Source: DASQZK01 sp963771005
GTDB taxonomy: Bacteria; Bacteroidota; Bacteroidia; Bacteroidales; GCA-2748055
Length of the DNA: 64,000 bases
Direction: 5' to 3'
Assembly (NCBI GenBank): GCA_963771005.1
Contig: CAVYRO010000006.1
Span: 186,001 to 250,000 of the forward strand
The position numbers and the translations under genes are program-made. The notes beneath the pieces were generated by a model that searched no databases, had not been told where the DNA came from, and worked only from the letters and a program-made list of their open reading frames with translations. Of the stretch, positions 10,047 through 18,930 are shown one piece after another. Position 1 is the first letter of the stretch; each line of letters opens with the position of its first letter.

Positions 10047-10078
10047 TTGTTGAGTTGTTGAGTTGTTGAGTTGTTGAT
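10047..10078 (+). repeat. Short tandem repeat, 4 x 8 bases
   Basis: Four consecutive TTGTTGAG units, the last ending in T. Similar TTGTTGA-rich tracts occur near 16830, 40590 and 56510. Confidence 0.85.
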
Positions 10079-10237
10079 TGAAGAGATTCTTACATAGTTC
10101 TAAATTTGTTGAGGCTTAATCAGCTCGACATGTTCGCCAGTATTTCTGGGAGCTCAAAGGTACTGCCCATGACCGTACCATAATGAACTGGCATAATATG
10201 TTTGCCATCTGGTAGAAGGATTAATTTTCCCGCACCG

Positions 10238-11273
10238 GTCTATCGTTATCGGCCACCTACGGAGGCCCCTATCCCGTCTCCGCAGGTAGGCAATATCCCA
10301 TTTTTTTAAAACCCAATTTTCCATAACCACGTTGAACCCGTCTCCGGTGGTAACCAACATCCCGTTTCATTGATGTTTAATTCCCCACAATCAGATTGAA
10401 CCCGCCTCCGATCGTAACCATTCATCCCGTTTCATTGATGTCCAATTCCCCACAATCAGATTGAACGCGCCTCCGGAGGAGGCAAATAGCGATAGAACGA
10501 ACACCATGAACCCCGCACCCCGTTAGGCGTGCAACACGTATTCAATATATCCCGGAGAACACATCAAACCGTTGCGCACCTACGGAGCGCCGGGGAACAT
10601 GACCGACATTCATTCTATCGCTATCGGCCACCTACGGAGGCCCCTATCCCGTCTCCGCAGGTAGGCAATATCCCATTTTTTTAAAACCCAATTTTCCATA
10701 ACCACGTTGAACCCGTCTCCGGTGGTAACCAACATCCCTTTTCATTGATGTTCAATTCCACACAATCAGATTGAACCCGCCTCCGATCGTAACCATTCAT
10801 CCCGTTTCATTGATGTCCAATTCCCCACAATCAGATTGAACGCGCCTCCGGAGGAGGCAAATAGCGATAGAACGAACACCATGAACCCCGCACCCCGTTA
10901 GGCGTGCAACACGTATTCAATATATCCCGGAGAACACATCAAACCGTTGCGCACCTACGGAGCGCCGGGGAACATGACCGACATTCATTCTATCGCTATC
11001 GGCCACCTACGGAGGCCCCTATCCCGTCTCCGCAGGTAGGCAATATCCCATTTTTTTAAAACCCAATTTTCCATAACCACGTTGAACCCGTCTCTGGTGG
11101 TAACCAACATCCCTTTTCATTGATGTTCAATTCCCCACAATCAGATTGAACCCGCCTCCGATCGTAACCATTCATCCCGTTTCATTGATGTTCAATTCCC
11201 CACAATCAGATTGAACCCGCCTCCGGAGGAGGCAAATAGCGATAGAACGAACACCATGAACCCCGCACCCCGT
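10238..11273. repeat. Tandem array, 375-base unit (2.7 copies) made of 260-base modules
   Basis: GGCCACCTAC starts recur at 10251, 10626 and 11001, exactly 375 bases apart. Within it a 260-base module occurs three times (10238-10497, 10613-10872, 10988-11247). Each module is bounded by TTCTATCGCTAT at the left and ATAGCGATAGAA at the right, which are perfect 12-base inverted ends except for two mismatches at the first left end. Identical-looking 115-base spacers separate the modules. Each module also contains a 65-base internal direct repeat (starts at 10358 and 10423 in copy 1) and hairpins such as GCCTCC-GGA-GGAGGC. Only scattered single-base differences separate the copies, pointing to recent duplication. 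No protein is encoded. Confidence 0.9.
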
Positions 11274-11295
11274 AGCAACATACATAATTTCAGGT

Positions 11296-12573
11296 CTATC
11301 CCTCCGTCATTCTTTTCACATGTACAAGTTCGATCCTTGTCTGACTTACTTTAAGGATCCTGTACTGGTAAGGCATGATGACAACCCGGGTGTTGAGACG
11401 GGGAATATTCTCGTAATGATGAATGATGAATCCAGCCAGGGTGTCATACTCATCAGAGACCGGTATGTCGAGCTTATATTTCTCATTGAGGTAATCGATC
11501 TCGAGCCTTCCCGACAGGATAAATTCATGGTCGTTGATCTGCCTTTCGACAAATTCGGAGATATCATGTTCATCTTCAATTTCTCCGAAAATCTCTTCGA
11601 TAATATCTTCCAATGTCACGATCCCGGAAGTCCCCCCGTATTCATCCACCACGAGGGCGATACTTTTTCTTTCCCGGATCAGTTTTCGTAACAATTTATT
11701 TACCTGCATCGATTCGGGAACGATTGACATACTGACGAGTTTGGACCGGATGGACGGCGGATGCCGGAAGAGTTCCTTTGAATTTATATATCCTACGATC
11801 CTGTCGATGGAATCTTCAAATACGAGGATCTTGGAGAATCCCGTTTCGATGAATTGTTGCTTTAGTTCCGTAACGCTGCTGTTGATTTCGATGGCTTCAA
11901 CCTCGGTGCGCGGAACCATGCAATCCCGCACTTTCAGCCTTGAAAATTCGAGGGCGTTCTGGAATATTTTCTTTTCCGGTTCATCTTCCAGGCTCCGCTC
12001 TATCTCCGATTGGCTTTCACTGACGAGATGATCCAGATCGATACGTCCGAAGACCGGGTTATGCTGGATGGACTTTGATTTAACCCGGATCCCCATGATA
12101 TAACGCATGATAAAATTTGTGAAACCGAGTATGATCAAGGTTATAGGGTACAGAATAATGTAGAATGCCAGTACGGGGATGGAAAAGATGTTCAGGGTAA
12201 GGTTCGGCCGGCTGCGAAAGATCGTTTTGGGAAGAAATTCGGCGGTAAGAAGGATGACGAGTGTCCCTACGATCGTCTGAATTATGAGAATCAGAACTTC
12301 ATTGGTGATGCCGATTCTCTGTTCCAGCAAGGGTTCGAGGACCCGGGCCACAAAAAGTCCGTAGATCACCAGGGCAATATTGTTACCCACCAGCATGGTA
12401 GCGATATAATGATTGGGACTTTTAAGGAATATGGAGATAATGCCTGAGGAGAACAGTCCGTGTTTGCGGTCCAGCTCGATCTTCAGCCGGTTTGACGACA
12501 CGAAGGCAATTTCCATCCCTGAGAAGAAGGCGGAAAACACGAGACATAATATGATGACCAGTGCAGGAGACAT
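11296..12573 (-). CDS. CNNM/CBS/CorC-domain membrane protein (hemolysin C family)
   Basis: This inner-membrane protein belongs to the CNNM/HlyC-CorC family, linked elsewhere to Mg2+/Co2+ efflux and, in gliding relatives, to GldE. Residues 1-180 hold a DUF21/CNNM membrane domain that begins with a hydrophobic helix and the conserved FSGMEIAFVSSNRLK. Two CBS domains follow at about 205-325, including MVPRTEVEAI and VVDEYGGTSGIVTLEDI(I)EEIFGEI. A CorC_HlyC domain ends the 425 residues. It is the last gene of the lptC-containing series. A transport role is inferred from family membership; the ion is unknown. Confidence 0.88.
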   Translation of the reverse strand: MSPALVIILCLVFSAFFSGMEIAFVSSNRLKIELDRKHGLFSSGIISIFLKSPNHYIATMLVGNNIALVIYGLFVARVLEPLLEQRIGITNEVLILIIQTIVGTLVILLTAEFLPKTIFRSRPNLTLNIFSIPVLAFYIILYPITLIILGFTNFIMRYIMGIRVKSKSIQHNPVFGRIDLDHLVSESQSEIERSLEDEPEKKIFQNALEFSRLKVRDCMVPRTEVEAIEINSSVTELKQQFIETGFSKILVFEDSIDRIVGYINSKELFRHPPSIRSKLVSMSIVPESMQVNKLLRKLIRERKSIALVVDEYGGTSGIVTLEDIIEEIFGEIEDEHDISEFVERQINDHEFILSGRLEIDYLNEKYKLDIPVSDEYDTLAGFIIHHYENIPRLNTRVVIMPYQYRILKVSQTRIELVHVKRMTEG

Positions 12574-12630
12574 TTTATAATTTTCGGGTCCGGGGACTAA
12601 ATTTCAATTTCCGGACGGATTTCTATGCCA

Positions 12631-12807
12631 TTAACTATTCTTTCGGCGCCGGTTTCTTCGTAGCAGGAAGATCACGATGGCGAGCAGAAATATAAGAAAA
12701 AACCGGTAACTTTCCCTGAAGGTGCCGGTGAAGGTTTCATAAATACCGGCGGCCAGGGCCAGTATTGCCAGAATGAGCCACAATATTTCAAGGATTTTTC
12801 TGCTCAT
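12631..12807 (-). CDS. 58-residue membrane protein overlapping lptC
   Basis: A complete ATG-to-TAA frame of 58 codons fills most of the gap between lptC and the CNNM gene and overlaps the lptC 3' end by 20 bases. It starts MSRKILEILW and is predicted to have two transmembrane helices (about residues 7-22 and 35-50). These are joined by a short loop with YETFTGTFRE, and the protein ends in a strongly basic tail (RRNRRRKNS), which suggests a cytosolic C-terminus. Composition and position argue for a real translated gene. No function was recognised. The tight coupling suggests co-translation with lptC. Confidence 0.72.
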   Translation of the reverse strand: MSRKILEILWLILAILALAAGIYETFTGTFRESYRFFLIFLLAIVIFLLRRNRRRKNS

Positions 12808-13438
12808 CGGCGGGTTTGTCTTTAATATTCACCGTTCCCCGGGATCCCTTAAGTGTCCACTTCGTGAAACGCTGATTGGACTCAAACCCATCCTGGCCAT
12901 AGAAAGTACCGTCTACGGTTTCGATACGCGAGAAACTGTTTGAATAGATCGTCTTCTTATCCTCATCCCAGAATAATTCCTCCGTATTGAGCTTTTCCCC
13001 GGTTTCAATATTGTTGGCCACGACGTTTCCCCGGGCTTCCCAGAGTTTTTCAGCGGTATGATAGATCGCGTAATTTGCCCGGATCTCGGATTCGATATTG
13101 AGACTGTCATCATAAAAACGGACAAAAATGCCCTGGGGAAATTCTGTATAAGGTTTTTCCACCTTGGAAAACTGGCGGATGGATTCGGCGTTCAGTTTCA
13201 TCTGGACGAAGCCGGAATCGCTGTAAATGATTTCGACGTTATTGGCTGAAATTTCGGGTAAATCAGCAGAGTTGGTAATGGAATTGATCTTCTGGATATC
13301 ATTCTCACAGGAAACAATAAGCAAAGAAACCCCTGTGATGAACAGGAGTTTCAGTAGAATAGCTTTAATATTATGCAGGGTATATTTCAAGACAATGTTT
13401 AGCTTTTGGCTCTGGCTGTGGTCATTTTGTTGATCCAT
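12788..13438 (-). CDS. lptC: LPS export protein LptC
   Basis: This periplasmic component of the Lpt bridge accepts LPS from LptBFG and passes it to LptA. A lipobox-like VSC follows a hydrophobic segment (about residues 26-44), so this form may be a lipoprotein. The remaining ~170 residues are the OstA/LptC beta-jellyroll, with YAIYHTAEKLWEARGNV and LNTEELFWDEDKKTIYS typical of the family. The ATG at 13438 overlaps the upstream TPR gene by 40 bases. A TTG at 13390, only 8 bases after that gene's stop, would give a cleaner signal peptide and may be the real start. It is followed by the 58-residue membrane protein. Confidence 0.88.
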   Translation of the reverse strand: MDQQNDHSQSQKLNIVLKYTLHNIKAILLKLLFITGVSLLIVSCENDIQKINSITNSADLPEISANNVEIIYSDSGFVQMKLNAESIRQFSKVEKPYTEFPQGIFVRFYDDSLNIESEIRANYAIYHTAEKLWEARGNVVANNIETGEKLNTEELFWDEDKKTIYSNSFSRIETVDGTFYGQDGFESNQRFTKWTLKGSRGTVNIKDKPADEQKNP

Positions 13439-14748
13439 CCTCCAACGGTATAGGAATCGCCTTCGCTTATTGAGCGGAAGAAAAGTTCCTCTTTGGTGGG
13501 AAAATACTGGCTGTAGTCGCTGATGAGCTGATTGGCCTGGTTTGTCACGTTGGGATCCACGGCTTTAGCCTTCCTGAACATATCCACAGCTACCCAGTAG
13601 GCAGTCCTTCTTTCGAATTCGTCCCCGAGTGAATTATTTCCGGAAACGTAGGTTTTACCAAGCAGAATGTAGGGATCTCCCCAGTCACCTCTGAATTCGA
13701 TGGCTTTGGCGGCGTAGTTGGCTGCTTCCTGGGGTTTATTCATATTCAGGGTGATGGCGCCCAGCTCATAATAGTAACTTGCCTTATCTTTGTTATCCGT
13801 GGCCTTATCGATGGCCTCCAGGTAGTATTTACCGGCTTTGTCGAACTCTTCTTTTTTAAGGAAGATCCGCGCAAGATTATAAGCGGCACCGGAAGAAGGC
13901 CTGATCGTATATAATTGTTCGGAAGCTTTGATGAAGAAAGGCTTATCCTGGCAATCCGCATCGTTCATGAAACCCAGAATAAGATCGAGGAAAGCTTCAT
14001 CATCTTTGTTTGCTTCATATTTGGGGCCATACATTTTATCGATGGCATCGCAGGTCATGATCTTGGAATCCTTAATATTCTGTTCAATGGCTTCCTTGGC
14101 CATTTTAACCCGTGAATTCGGCCTTTCGGCAAGCTGATCGTCCAGGATCTTTGTAACGGTCATATAATCGTTGATAACATTCTCATTATCAAGAACACCG
14201 GCAACGAAAAGTGTGATGCCTGCAGACATAAAGGTGGTAAGTACCACGGGGCTGGACTTTTTCTTTTCCAGATCAATGGATTCCTTGAGGAGATCATATC
14301 CCTCCTTGATGTATTTTTCGCCTTCCTGGCGCTCGAACCTCAGCAGATCGACACCCTTGCGACCAAGCACATCGCCGCGGCTTTTTGGAAAATATTTCAT
14401 CCGCTGGTCGTAGATCATCATCATCGTGTCGGCATAGGCTAATCTTTGGGCAGAATCCTTTGATCTTTCCAGGAAGGTACGGTACATGTTGACACCGTAT
14501 GCATAGAGACTTTCTCTTGATTCGGGGCATTCCCTGTAAACTATTCTCCAGGGATTTATTGCATCATCATAATTCTTGTGCTTGTAAAACTCGTAGTATA
14601 AAGACAGGTTTTTGAGGCAGGTCTCATTGTTTTGCCAGTCGCCGCTGTCCTGGGCATCCGTCACATTATCATCCTGCGGAAATGCCGGTAGGGCGAGTAA
14701 AATAGCAGAAATTATGATGAGTAACGGTTTCAATCCTTTTGTTTTCAT
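13399..14748 (-). CDS. Secreted tetratricopeptide-repeat protein
   Basis: A signal peptide (MKTKGLKPLLIIISAILLALPAFPQ) is followed by about 425 residues of helical TPR-like repeats. The clearest are near residues 290-400, with YNLARIFLKKEEFDKAGKYY and YYELGAITLNMNKPQEAANY. The ATG at 14748 is chosen because it opens the signal peptide; the frame runs 17 codons further upstream without a sensible start. The product is probably periplasmic and a protein-protein scaffold. Its position between an outer-membrane protein gene and lptC suggests an envelope-assembly role, but no specific partner can be named. Confidence 0.8.
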   Translation of the reverse strand: MKTKGLKPLLIIISAILLALPAFPQDDNVTDAQDSGDWQNNETCLKNLSLYYEFYKHKNYDDAINPWRIVYRECPESRESLYAYGVNMYRTFLERSKDSAQRLAYADTMMMIYDQRMKYFPKSRGDVLGRKGVDLLRFERQEGEKYIKEGYDLLKESIDLEKKKSSPVVLTTFMSAGITLFVAGVLDNENVINDYMTVTKILDDQLAERPNSRVKMAKEAIEQNIKDSKIMTCDAIDKMYGPKYEANKDDEAFLDLILGFMNDADCQDKPFFIKASEQLYTIRPSSGAAYNLARIFLKKEEFDKAGKYYLEAIDKATDNKDKASYYYELGAITLNMNKPQEAANYAAKAIEFRGDWGDPYILLGKTYVSGNNSLGDEFERRTAYWVAVDMFRKAKAVDPNVTNQANQLISDYSQYFPTKEELFFRSISEGDSYTVGGWINKMTTARAKS

Positions 14749-14764
14749 GGCTCTTTCGGTATAA

Positions 14765-16105
14765 TTAGTCGAATTTCCTTTTGAAAAACCAGAAATCATG
14801 CAGTACCAGGCTGAAATTAACGATTCCGTAGTTTTCCTTTATCAAATTATTGTTCAGTGTTCCTCTTTGGCCAAGTACCACACCCAGGTTAAATGTGGTT
14901 TTCGTGTTTTTGAACGGTAACCCTACTCCAAAAGTTATGCCATAATCATTCAGCTGTTCATTGCGTATCCTGACGTAGCTATTTGCATAATACGCGCCAG
15001 CCCTGTATCGTATGTGATTCAGGTACCCTTTCATGGCGGTTTCATTGGGTATGTATTCGGCTCCGAATTTATAGGAAGTGAGATTCACAAGTGAATCGTT
15101 TCTGCCAAGGATCCGGCTCCTGCTCCAGCGCTGGCTGTAATAATCCCCGGTGATAGTCAACTTGTTTTTTATTCCGAATGCCAACCCGAGCCCAAAATTC
15201 TGTGGATAAATAACCGAACCTTTGTTGACCTCATTGATCAGGCTCAGGTTTGGATCGATCGTGATATTTGCGAGGATGGTCGTATCGTTCCCGGCGCCGG
15301 TTGTAGTGGAAACGCTGTCGGTAACCGTTCCCAGGCTTCCGGGAAAATCATTCATGACGGTATATGCCTGCGTATCCTTGAGCTTCGTCTCGTTATTATA
15401 GATTGCTCCCAGGGTGATGAAATATTTATCAGCGAGAGTTTCCGTATACTGTGCTCCCAGGTCAAAGACGATGCCGCTGATGTCGTCCCTGAGATTGAAC
15501 TGGGTCACCGATGATGCATTCCTATCAATAAACTGGGCCTGTTGCTGGTTCTGGATATATCCGAAGAGCGTCGACATATTCATCCCCAGCGAGAGTCGCT
15601 GAAAAAGTGTTACGGATGTGCCGATAAAAAATTTGGTTAGCCCGCCGGTTCCCTTGTAAAAGTAGTCAACCTGTTCGCTGCCATAAAGGGTTTTCTCTTC
15701 AAAGATGTTATACCCAACGGAACTGAACGGCGTCACTCCGGCAGCCGCCTTCCACCAGCGGGTTATCGGGAAACCAATTGCAAGATGCTGTATGTTGAAG
15801 TTATCCAGTTTGGTATTGTAGAGGTCGGACTTGTATTTGGTAGTTCCGCCGGAAACGCCGAAATCAAAAATGAAGGAATTGGTATCGATTGCCGCGTATG
15901 CCGCCGGGTTAAGATAATTGATCTGTTCATTTGTGCGAAGAGCTATACCGGCTGTACCCATGGCCGAGTTCTGTCCCAGCCCTGTTTTATTGAGCTGGCC
16001 TATGCCGAAACGGGAGTAGGGAGAATAGGTATTGATCTGGGAGAATGCACTGAAGGAGAGAAAGACCAGCGCCACTCCCAGGAAGTATTTTGTTTTATGT
16101 AGCAT
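14765..16105 (-). CDS. Outer-membrane beta-barrel protein, FadL/OMPP1-like
   Basis: A signal peptide of about 22 residues (ending in SAFSQ) is followed by the mature start INTYSPYSRFGIG and NPAAYAAIDTNSF. This mode of opening is shared with FadL/OMPP1-like and PorV-like barrels of Bacteroidota. Alternating hydrophobic strands with Gly/Tyr-rich turns run through all 446 residues, and the protein ends in WFFKRKFD. It overlaps the 3' end of coaX by 11 bases. Hydrophobic solute transport would be the FadL analogy. In this conserved neighbourhood it is usually left as hypothetical, so the role is open. Confidence 0.75.
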   Translation of the reverse strand: MLHKTKYFLGVALVFLSFSAFSQINTYSPYSRFGIGQLNKTGLGQNSAMGTAGIALRTNEQINYLNPAAYAAIDTNSFIFDFGVSGGTTKYKSDLYNTKLDNFNIQHLAIGFPITRWWKAAAGVTPFSSVGYNIFEEKTLYGSEQVDYFYKGTGGLTKFFIGTSVTLFQRLSLGMNMSTLFGYIQNQQQAQFIDRNASSVTQFNLRDDISGIVFDLGAQYTETLADKYFITLGAIYNNETKLKDTQAYTVMNDFPGSLGTVTDSVSTTTGAGNDTTILANITIDPNLSLINEVNKGSVIYPQNFGLGLAFGIKNKLTITGDYYSQRWSRSRILGRNDSLVNLTSYKFGAEYIPNETAMKGYLNHIRYRAGAYYANSYVRIRNEQLNDYGITFGVGLPFKNTKTTFNLGVVLGQRGTLNNNLIKENYGIVNFSLVLHDFWFFKRKFD

Positions 16106-16823
16106 TATAATCCAATATTCGGTTAAGTCCGGTAAGATTCAAATTAGAATCCACAAAGATGGAATAATTTAGTTTTTTATCAAAGTATTTCGCGTCACCA
16201 CCGGTTAAAATTATCTGCAGATCCTTAAATTCACGGATCATCCGTATGATGTAACCTTCCAACTCGAAAAGGATCCCGCTGAGTATGCCCGACCTGATCG
16301 CTTCTTCGGTTTTCCGTCCCATAAGCCGGTATTCACCATCGAGATCCACCAACGGAAGCCGGCTGGTATATGTGTTAAGTGCACGTGCCCTGACGGCGGC
16401 GCCGGGGGAGATATTCCCCCCGGTGAATTTCCCCTCCTCCGTAACCAGATCAATGGTGATGGCCGTGCCGGCATCGATAATGAGAACGTTCCGACCGGGG
16501 AAAATAGTATTGGCGCCCACAGCATCCGCGATCCTGTCATATCCCAGCGTTGACGGACTCTCGTACTGATTGATAAGCGGGATGGGGGTCGTGTGGTCGG
16601 GTTCCAGGAAATACGGGAAGCTGGCGGTGAGGAGTTCGCGTATCCCGGTATGTCCGGATGAGACAGAGGATAAGATACAACGGTCCAAACCTTCCCGGGT
16701 ATCCAGGATCTCCTTTACTATGTCAGGGGTGATTTCCTTCTCCCTCCGGCACATCAGCATTTTCCCATCTGAAAATACAGCGAGTTTGGCCGCGGTATTT
16801 CCCATGTCTATCACAAGGTTCAT
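16095..16823 (-). CDS. coaX: Type III pantothenate kinase
   Basis: It phosphorylates pantothenate, the first step of coenzyme A synthesis. The ATG at 16823 gives 242 residues, the usual length. The ASKHA-fold motifs are present: DMGNTAAKLAV at 6-16, GYDRIADAVGA, the central IIDAGTAITIDLV and the late TGGDA. GGNISPGAAVRARAL fits the substrate-site loop. The frame is open 62 codons further upstream through low-quality sequence, which was rejected. It overlaps the outer-membrane protein gene and lies about 130 bases after yqeY, so it may be the head of a second transcript or a continuation of the dcw operon. Confidence 0.94.
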   Translation of the reverse strand: MNLVIDMGNTAAKLAVFSDGKMLMCRREKEITPDIVKEILDTREGLDRCILSSVSSGHTGIRELLTASFPYFLEPDHTTPIPLINQYESPSTLGYDRIADAVGANTIFPGRNVLIIDAGTAITIDLVTEEGKFTGGNISPGAAVRARALNTYTSRLPLVDLDGEYRLMGRKTEEAIRSGILSGILFELEGYIIRMIREFKDLQIILTGGDAKYFDKKLNYSIFVDSNLNLTGLNRILDYNAT

Positions 16824-16950
16824 TTTAATTTGTTGATTTGATGAGTTGAGCTGTTGAGCCGTAGAAGGGTCGATATGACCCATGATGGTTTTACCAGGCT
16901 TTTCCTGGAAAGGTTTCCTCCAATTCGCGTTGCGCATTGCGTATTGCAAT

Positions 16951-17400
16951 TCACGAAAGAAGTTTCCGCACCACCTCCGAAATGGCCTTGCCCTCAGCCC
17001 TTCCGGCAAGCTCTTTGGTCGCTCTTCCCATGATCATTCCCATATCCTTCATTCCGGAGGCTCCGGTTTCAGTGATCAGGCCGCTGACATACGTCTCTAT
17101 TTCTTCCACGGTCATCTGCCGCGGCAGGTAAGCTTCGATAAACGAGGCTTCGAGAAGCTCCTGGTCGGCGAGTTCCCGGCGCCCCTGTTCCTGGTAAATA
17201 TCAGCCGATTCCCGCCGTTGTTTCACCAGCTTCTGCATGATCTTCAATTCCTCATCTGTGGTGAGGACCGAACCGGCACCCTTGCTGCTCCGGGCAAGGG
17301 TGAATGCAGTTTTTACGGCTCGGAGCGACTCGAGAAGGTCCTTGCGGCGATCCTTCATGGCCTGTTTGAGATCTTCACTGACTTTATCGCTGTATGTCAT
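16951..17400 (-). CDS. yqeY: GatB/YqeY-domain protein
   Basis: This 149-residue stand-alone YqeY protein is related to the C-terminal tail domain of GatB, which contacts tRNA. It is helical, with YLPRQMTVEEIETYV and the typical ending DMGMIMGRATKELAGRAEGKAISEVVRKLL, which are diagnostic. It follows ftsZ by 14 bases in the same direction, an arrangement common in this phylum. The cellular role of free-standing YqeY is not established, so only the family call is firm. Confidence 0.92.
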   Translation of the reverse strand: MTYSDKVSEDLKQAMKDRRKDLLESLRAVKTAFTLARSSKGAGSVLTTDEELKIMQKLVKQRRESADIYQEQGRRELADQELLEASFIEAYLPRQMTVEEIETYVSGLITETGASGMKDMGMIMGRATKELAGRAEGKAISEVVRKLLS

Positions 17401-17414
17401 GGCAGGTTACTGTT

Positions 17415-18884
17415 TCAGTCCACGTTATCGTGCAGATAGGAGTTATCCTCACGGAGTTTCGGACCTCCCTTGTCTTCATCTTCCGTAAGTTTATATTTCG
17501 AGATGCTCGATTCGGTTGACGGTTTTTCGGGTTTGATCGTGATCTTTTTTCTCATATAAGCCGGTTCATTCTCCAATTGTTCAATTGTATCGTTTTCACT
17601 GGCCGGGTTATAGCCTGCCTGTTTCAGTCTCTCCTGCACCTCCTTGAGCCGTTTCACACGGTCCTCCCGCTTTTTGGGATCATCCTTTCCCTTTGACGGA
17701 TGGTTTTTGCCGTCTTCATAGAGGACATATTGTTCCGGCTTCTCATTTTTATTCAGGAATTCGATGGTGCCCTGTTGAAAATTTGGCCCTCCCGTAGCTT
17801 TATCCTTAACCTCGAATTCATCGGAGACTGCCCTGACTTCAGTGTTCCGGGCGGTATCCCGAAGGGGATACTTATCATAATGTTTTTTTACGGCGTAGAG
17901 CTCGGGAATGCTGTTGGTGCCGAAGCCGGTTGCAATAATGGTTACGCTGATGGCATCACCCAGCGATTCGTCGGAACCCGTGCCCCAGATGACCAGCGCG
18001 CTTTTATGGGCAGCCTTGTTCACATAATCGGTGATCTCCCCCACTTCGTCCATGCTGATCTCTTCAGAGCCGGAGGTTATATTCAGCAGGATGCTTTTAG
18101 CCCCCGTAATATCATTATTATTCAGCAGGGGTGAAGTCAGGGCTTCTTCGATAGCCTTGAGCGCACGGTCTTCCCCGGTTGCCCTGGCCGAACCCATTAT
18201 TGCCACGCCGCTGTTGGTCATCACGGTCTGGACGTCGGCGAAATCCACGTTGATGTATCCGTGAACGGTGATGATCTCTGCAATCCCTTTTGCGGCTGTG
18301 GCCAGCACATCATCAGCCTTGGCGAATGCCTGTGAAATTTTGAGATTACCGTAGATCTCCCGCAGTTTTTCATTATTGATCACAAGGAGTGAATCCACAT
18401 ACTTCTGCATCTCATTGATCCCTTCGATAGCCTGGTTTATCCGTTGCTGCCCTTCGAACGCGAACGGTATGGTCACTATGGCAACAGTGAGTATTCCGAG
18501 TTCGCGTGCAACACTGGCGATGACGGGTGCGGCTCCTGTGCCCGTTCCCCCGCCCATGCCGGCGGTGATAAAGACCATTTTCGTTGTGCTTCCCAGTACC
18601 TCCTTGATCCGGTCGGCATTCTCGATAGCTGCTTCCCTTCCAATTTCCGGCTTATTCCCTGCTCCTCTACCTTCCGTCAGCGATTCTCCAAGCTGTATCT
18701 TAACGGAAACAGGACTGTTCAGCAAGGCCTGTGCATCGGTATTGCATATCGCAAAATTCACATCGTTGATCCCTTTGCTATACATATGATTCACGGCATT
18801 ACTTCCTCCACCGCCCACGCCAATCACCTTAATCAGGGATGATCTTTCGACCGGCAAATCAAAATTCATCAATTCTTCAACCAT
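17415..18884 (-). CDS. ftsZ: Cell division protein FtsZ
   Basis: This is the tubulin-like GTPase that forms the Z ring. The tubulin signature GGGTGTGAAP lies at 111-120 after GVGGGGSNAV at 22-31, and the T7 loop NVDFADVQTVM is present. The GTPase core ends near residue 325. It is followed by a charged linker of about 140 residues rich in Lys, Glu and Asp. The extreme C-terminus, NSYLHDNVD, does not resemble the DIPAFLR-type peptide of proteobacterial FtsZ and is of the type seen in Bacteroidota. At 489 residues it is longer than the ~390 of E. coli. It follows ftsA by 46 bases. Confidence 0.97.
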   Translation of the reverse strand: MVEELMNFDLPVERSSLIKVIGVGGGGSNAVNHMYSKGINDVNFAICNTDAQALLNSPVSVKIQLGESLTEGRGAGNKPEIGREAAIENADRIKEVLGSTTKMVFITAGMGGGTGTGAAPVIASVARELGILTVAIVTIPFAFEGQQRINQAIEGINEMQKYVDSLLVINNEKLREIYGNLKISQAFAKADDVLATAAKGIAEIITVHGYINVDFADVQTVMTNSGVAIMGSARATGEDRALKAIEEALTSPLLNNNDITGAKSILLNITSGSEEISMDEVGEITDYVNKAAHKSALVIWGTGSDESLGDAISVTIIATGFGTNSIPELYAVKKHYDKYPLRDTARNTEVRAVSDEFEVKDKATGGPNFQQGTIEFLNKNEKPEQYVLYEDGKNHPSKGKDDPKKREDRVKRLKEVQERLKQAGYNPASENDTIEQLENEPAYMRKKITIKPEKPSTESSISKYKLTEDEDKGGPKLREDNSYLHDNVD

Positions 18885-18930
18885 GGCTTTTACATTTTGT
18901 CAGTTAAAATATCGTTTTATGCCACCGGGC

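Larger units (their letters stand above)
9894..11295. other. 1.4-kb gene-free interval dominated by repeats
   Basis: No credible gene was found. The first 150 bases hold the ppiD upstream region, including TATATTCG on the minus strand (one mismatch to TAnnTTTG), and a run of four 8-base TTGTTGAG-type units at 10047-10078. From about 10239 to 11273 it is a tandem array, described separately. A 68-residue open frame at 10154-10360 on the minus strand lies across this repeat and looks fortuitous. Confidence 0.8.

Noticed and set aside
10154..10360. Small minus-strand frame in the tandem array
   Set aside because: It is built from repeat sequence and is not kept in the other copies.
10238..11273. 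CRISPR array
   Set aside because: The repeats are hundreds of bases long and the spacers are identical, unlike CRISPR; no cas gene is present.
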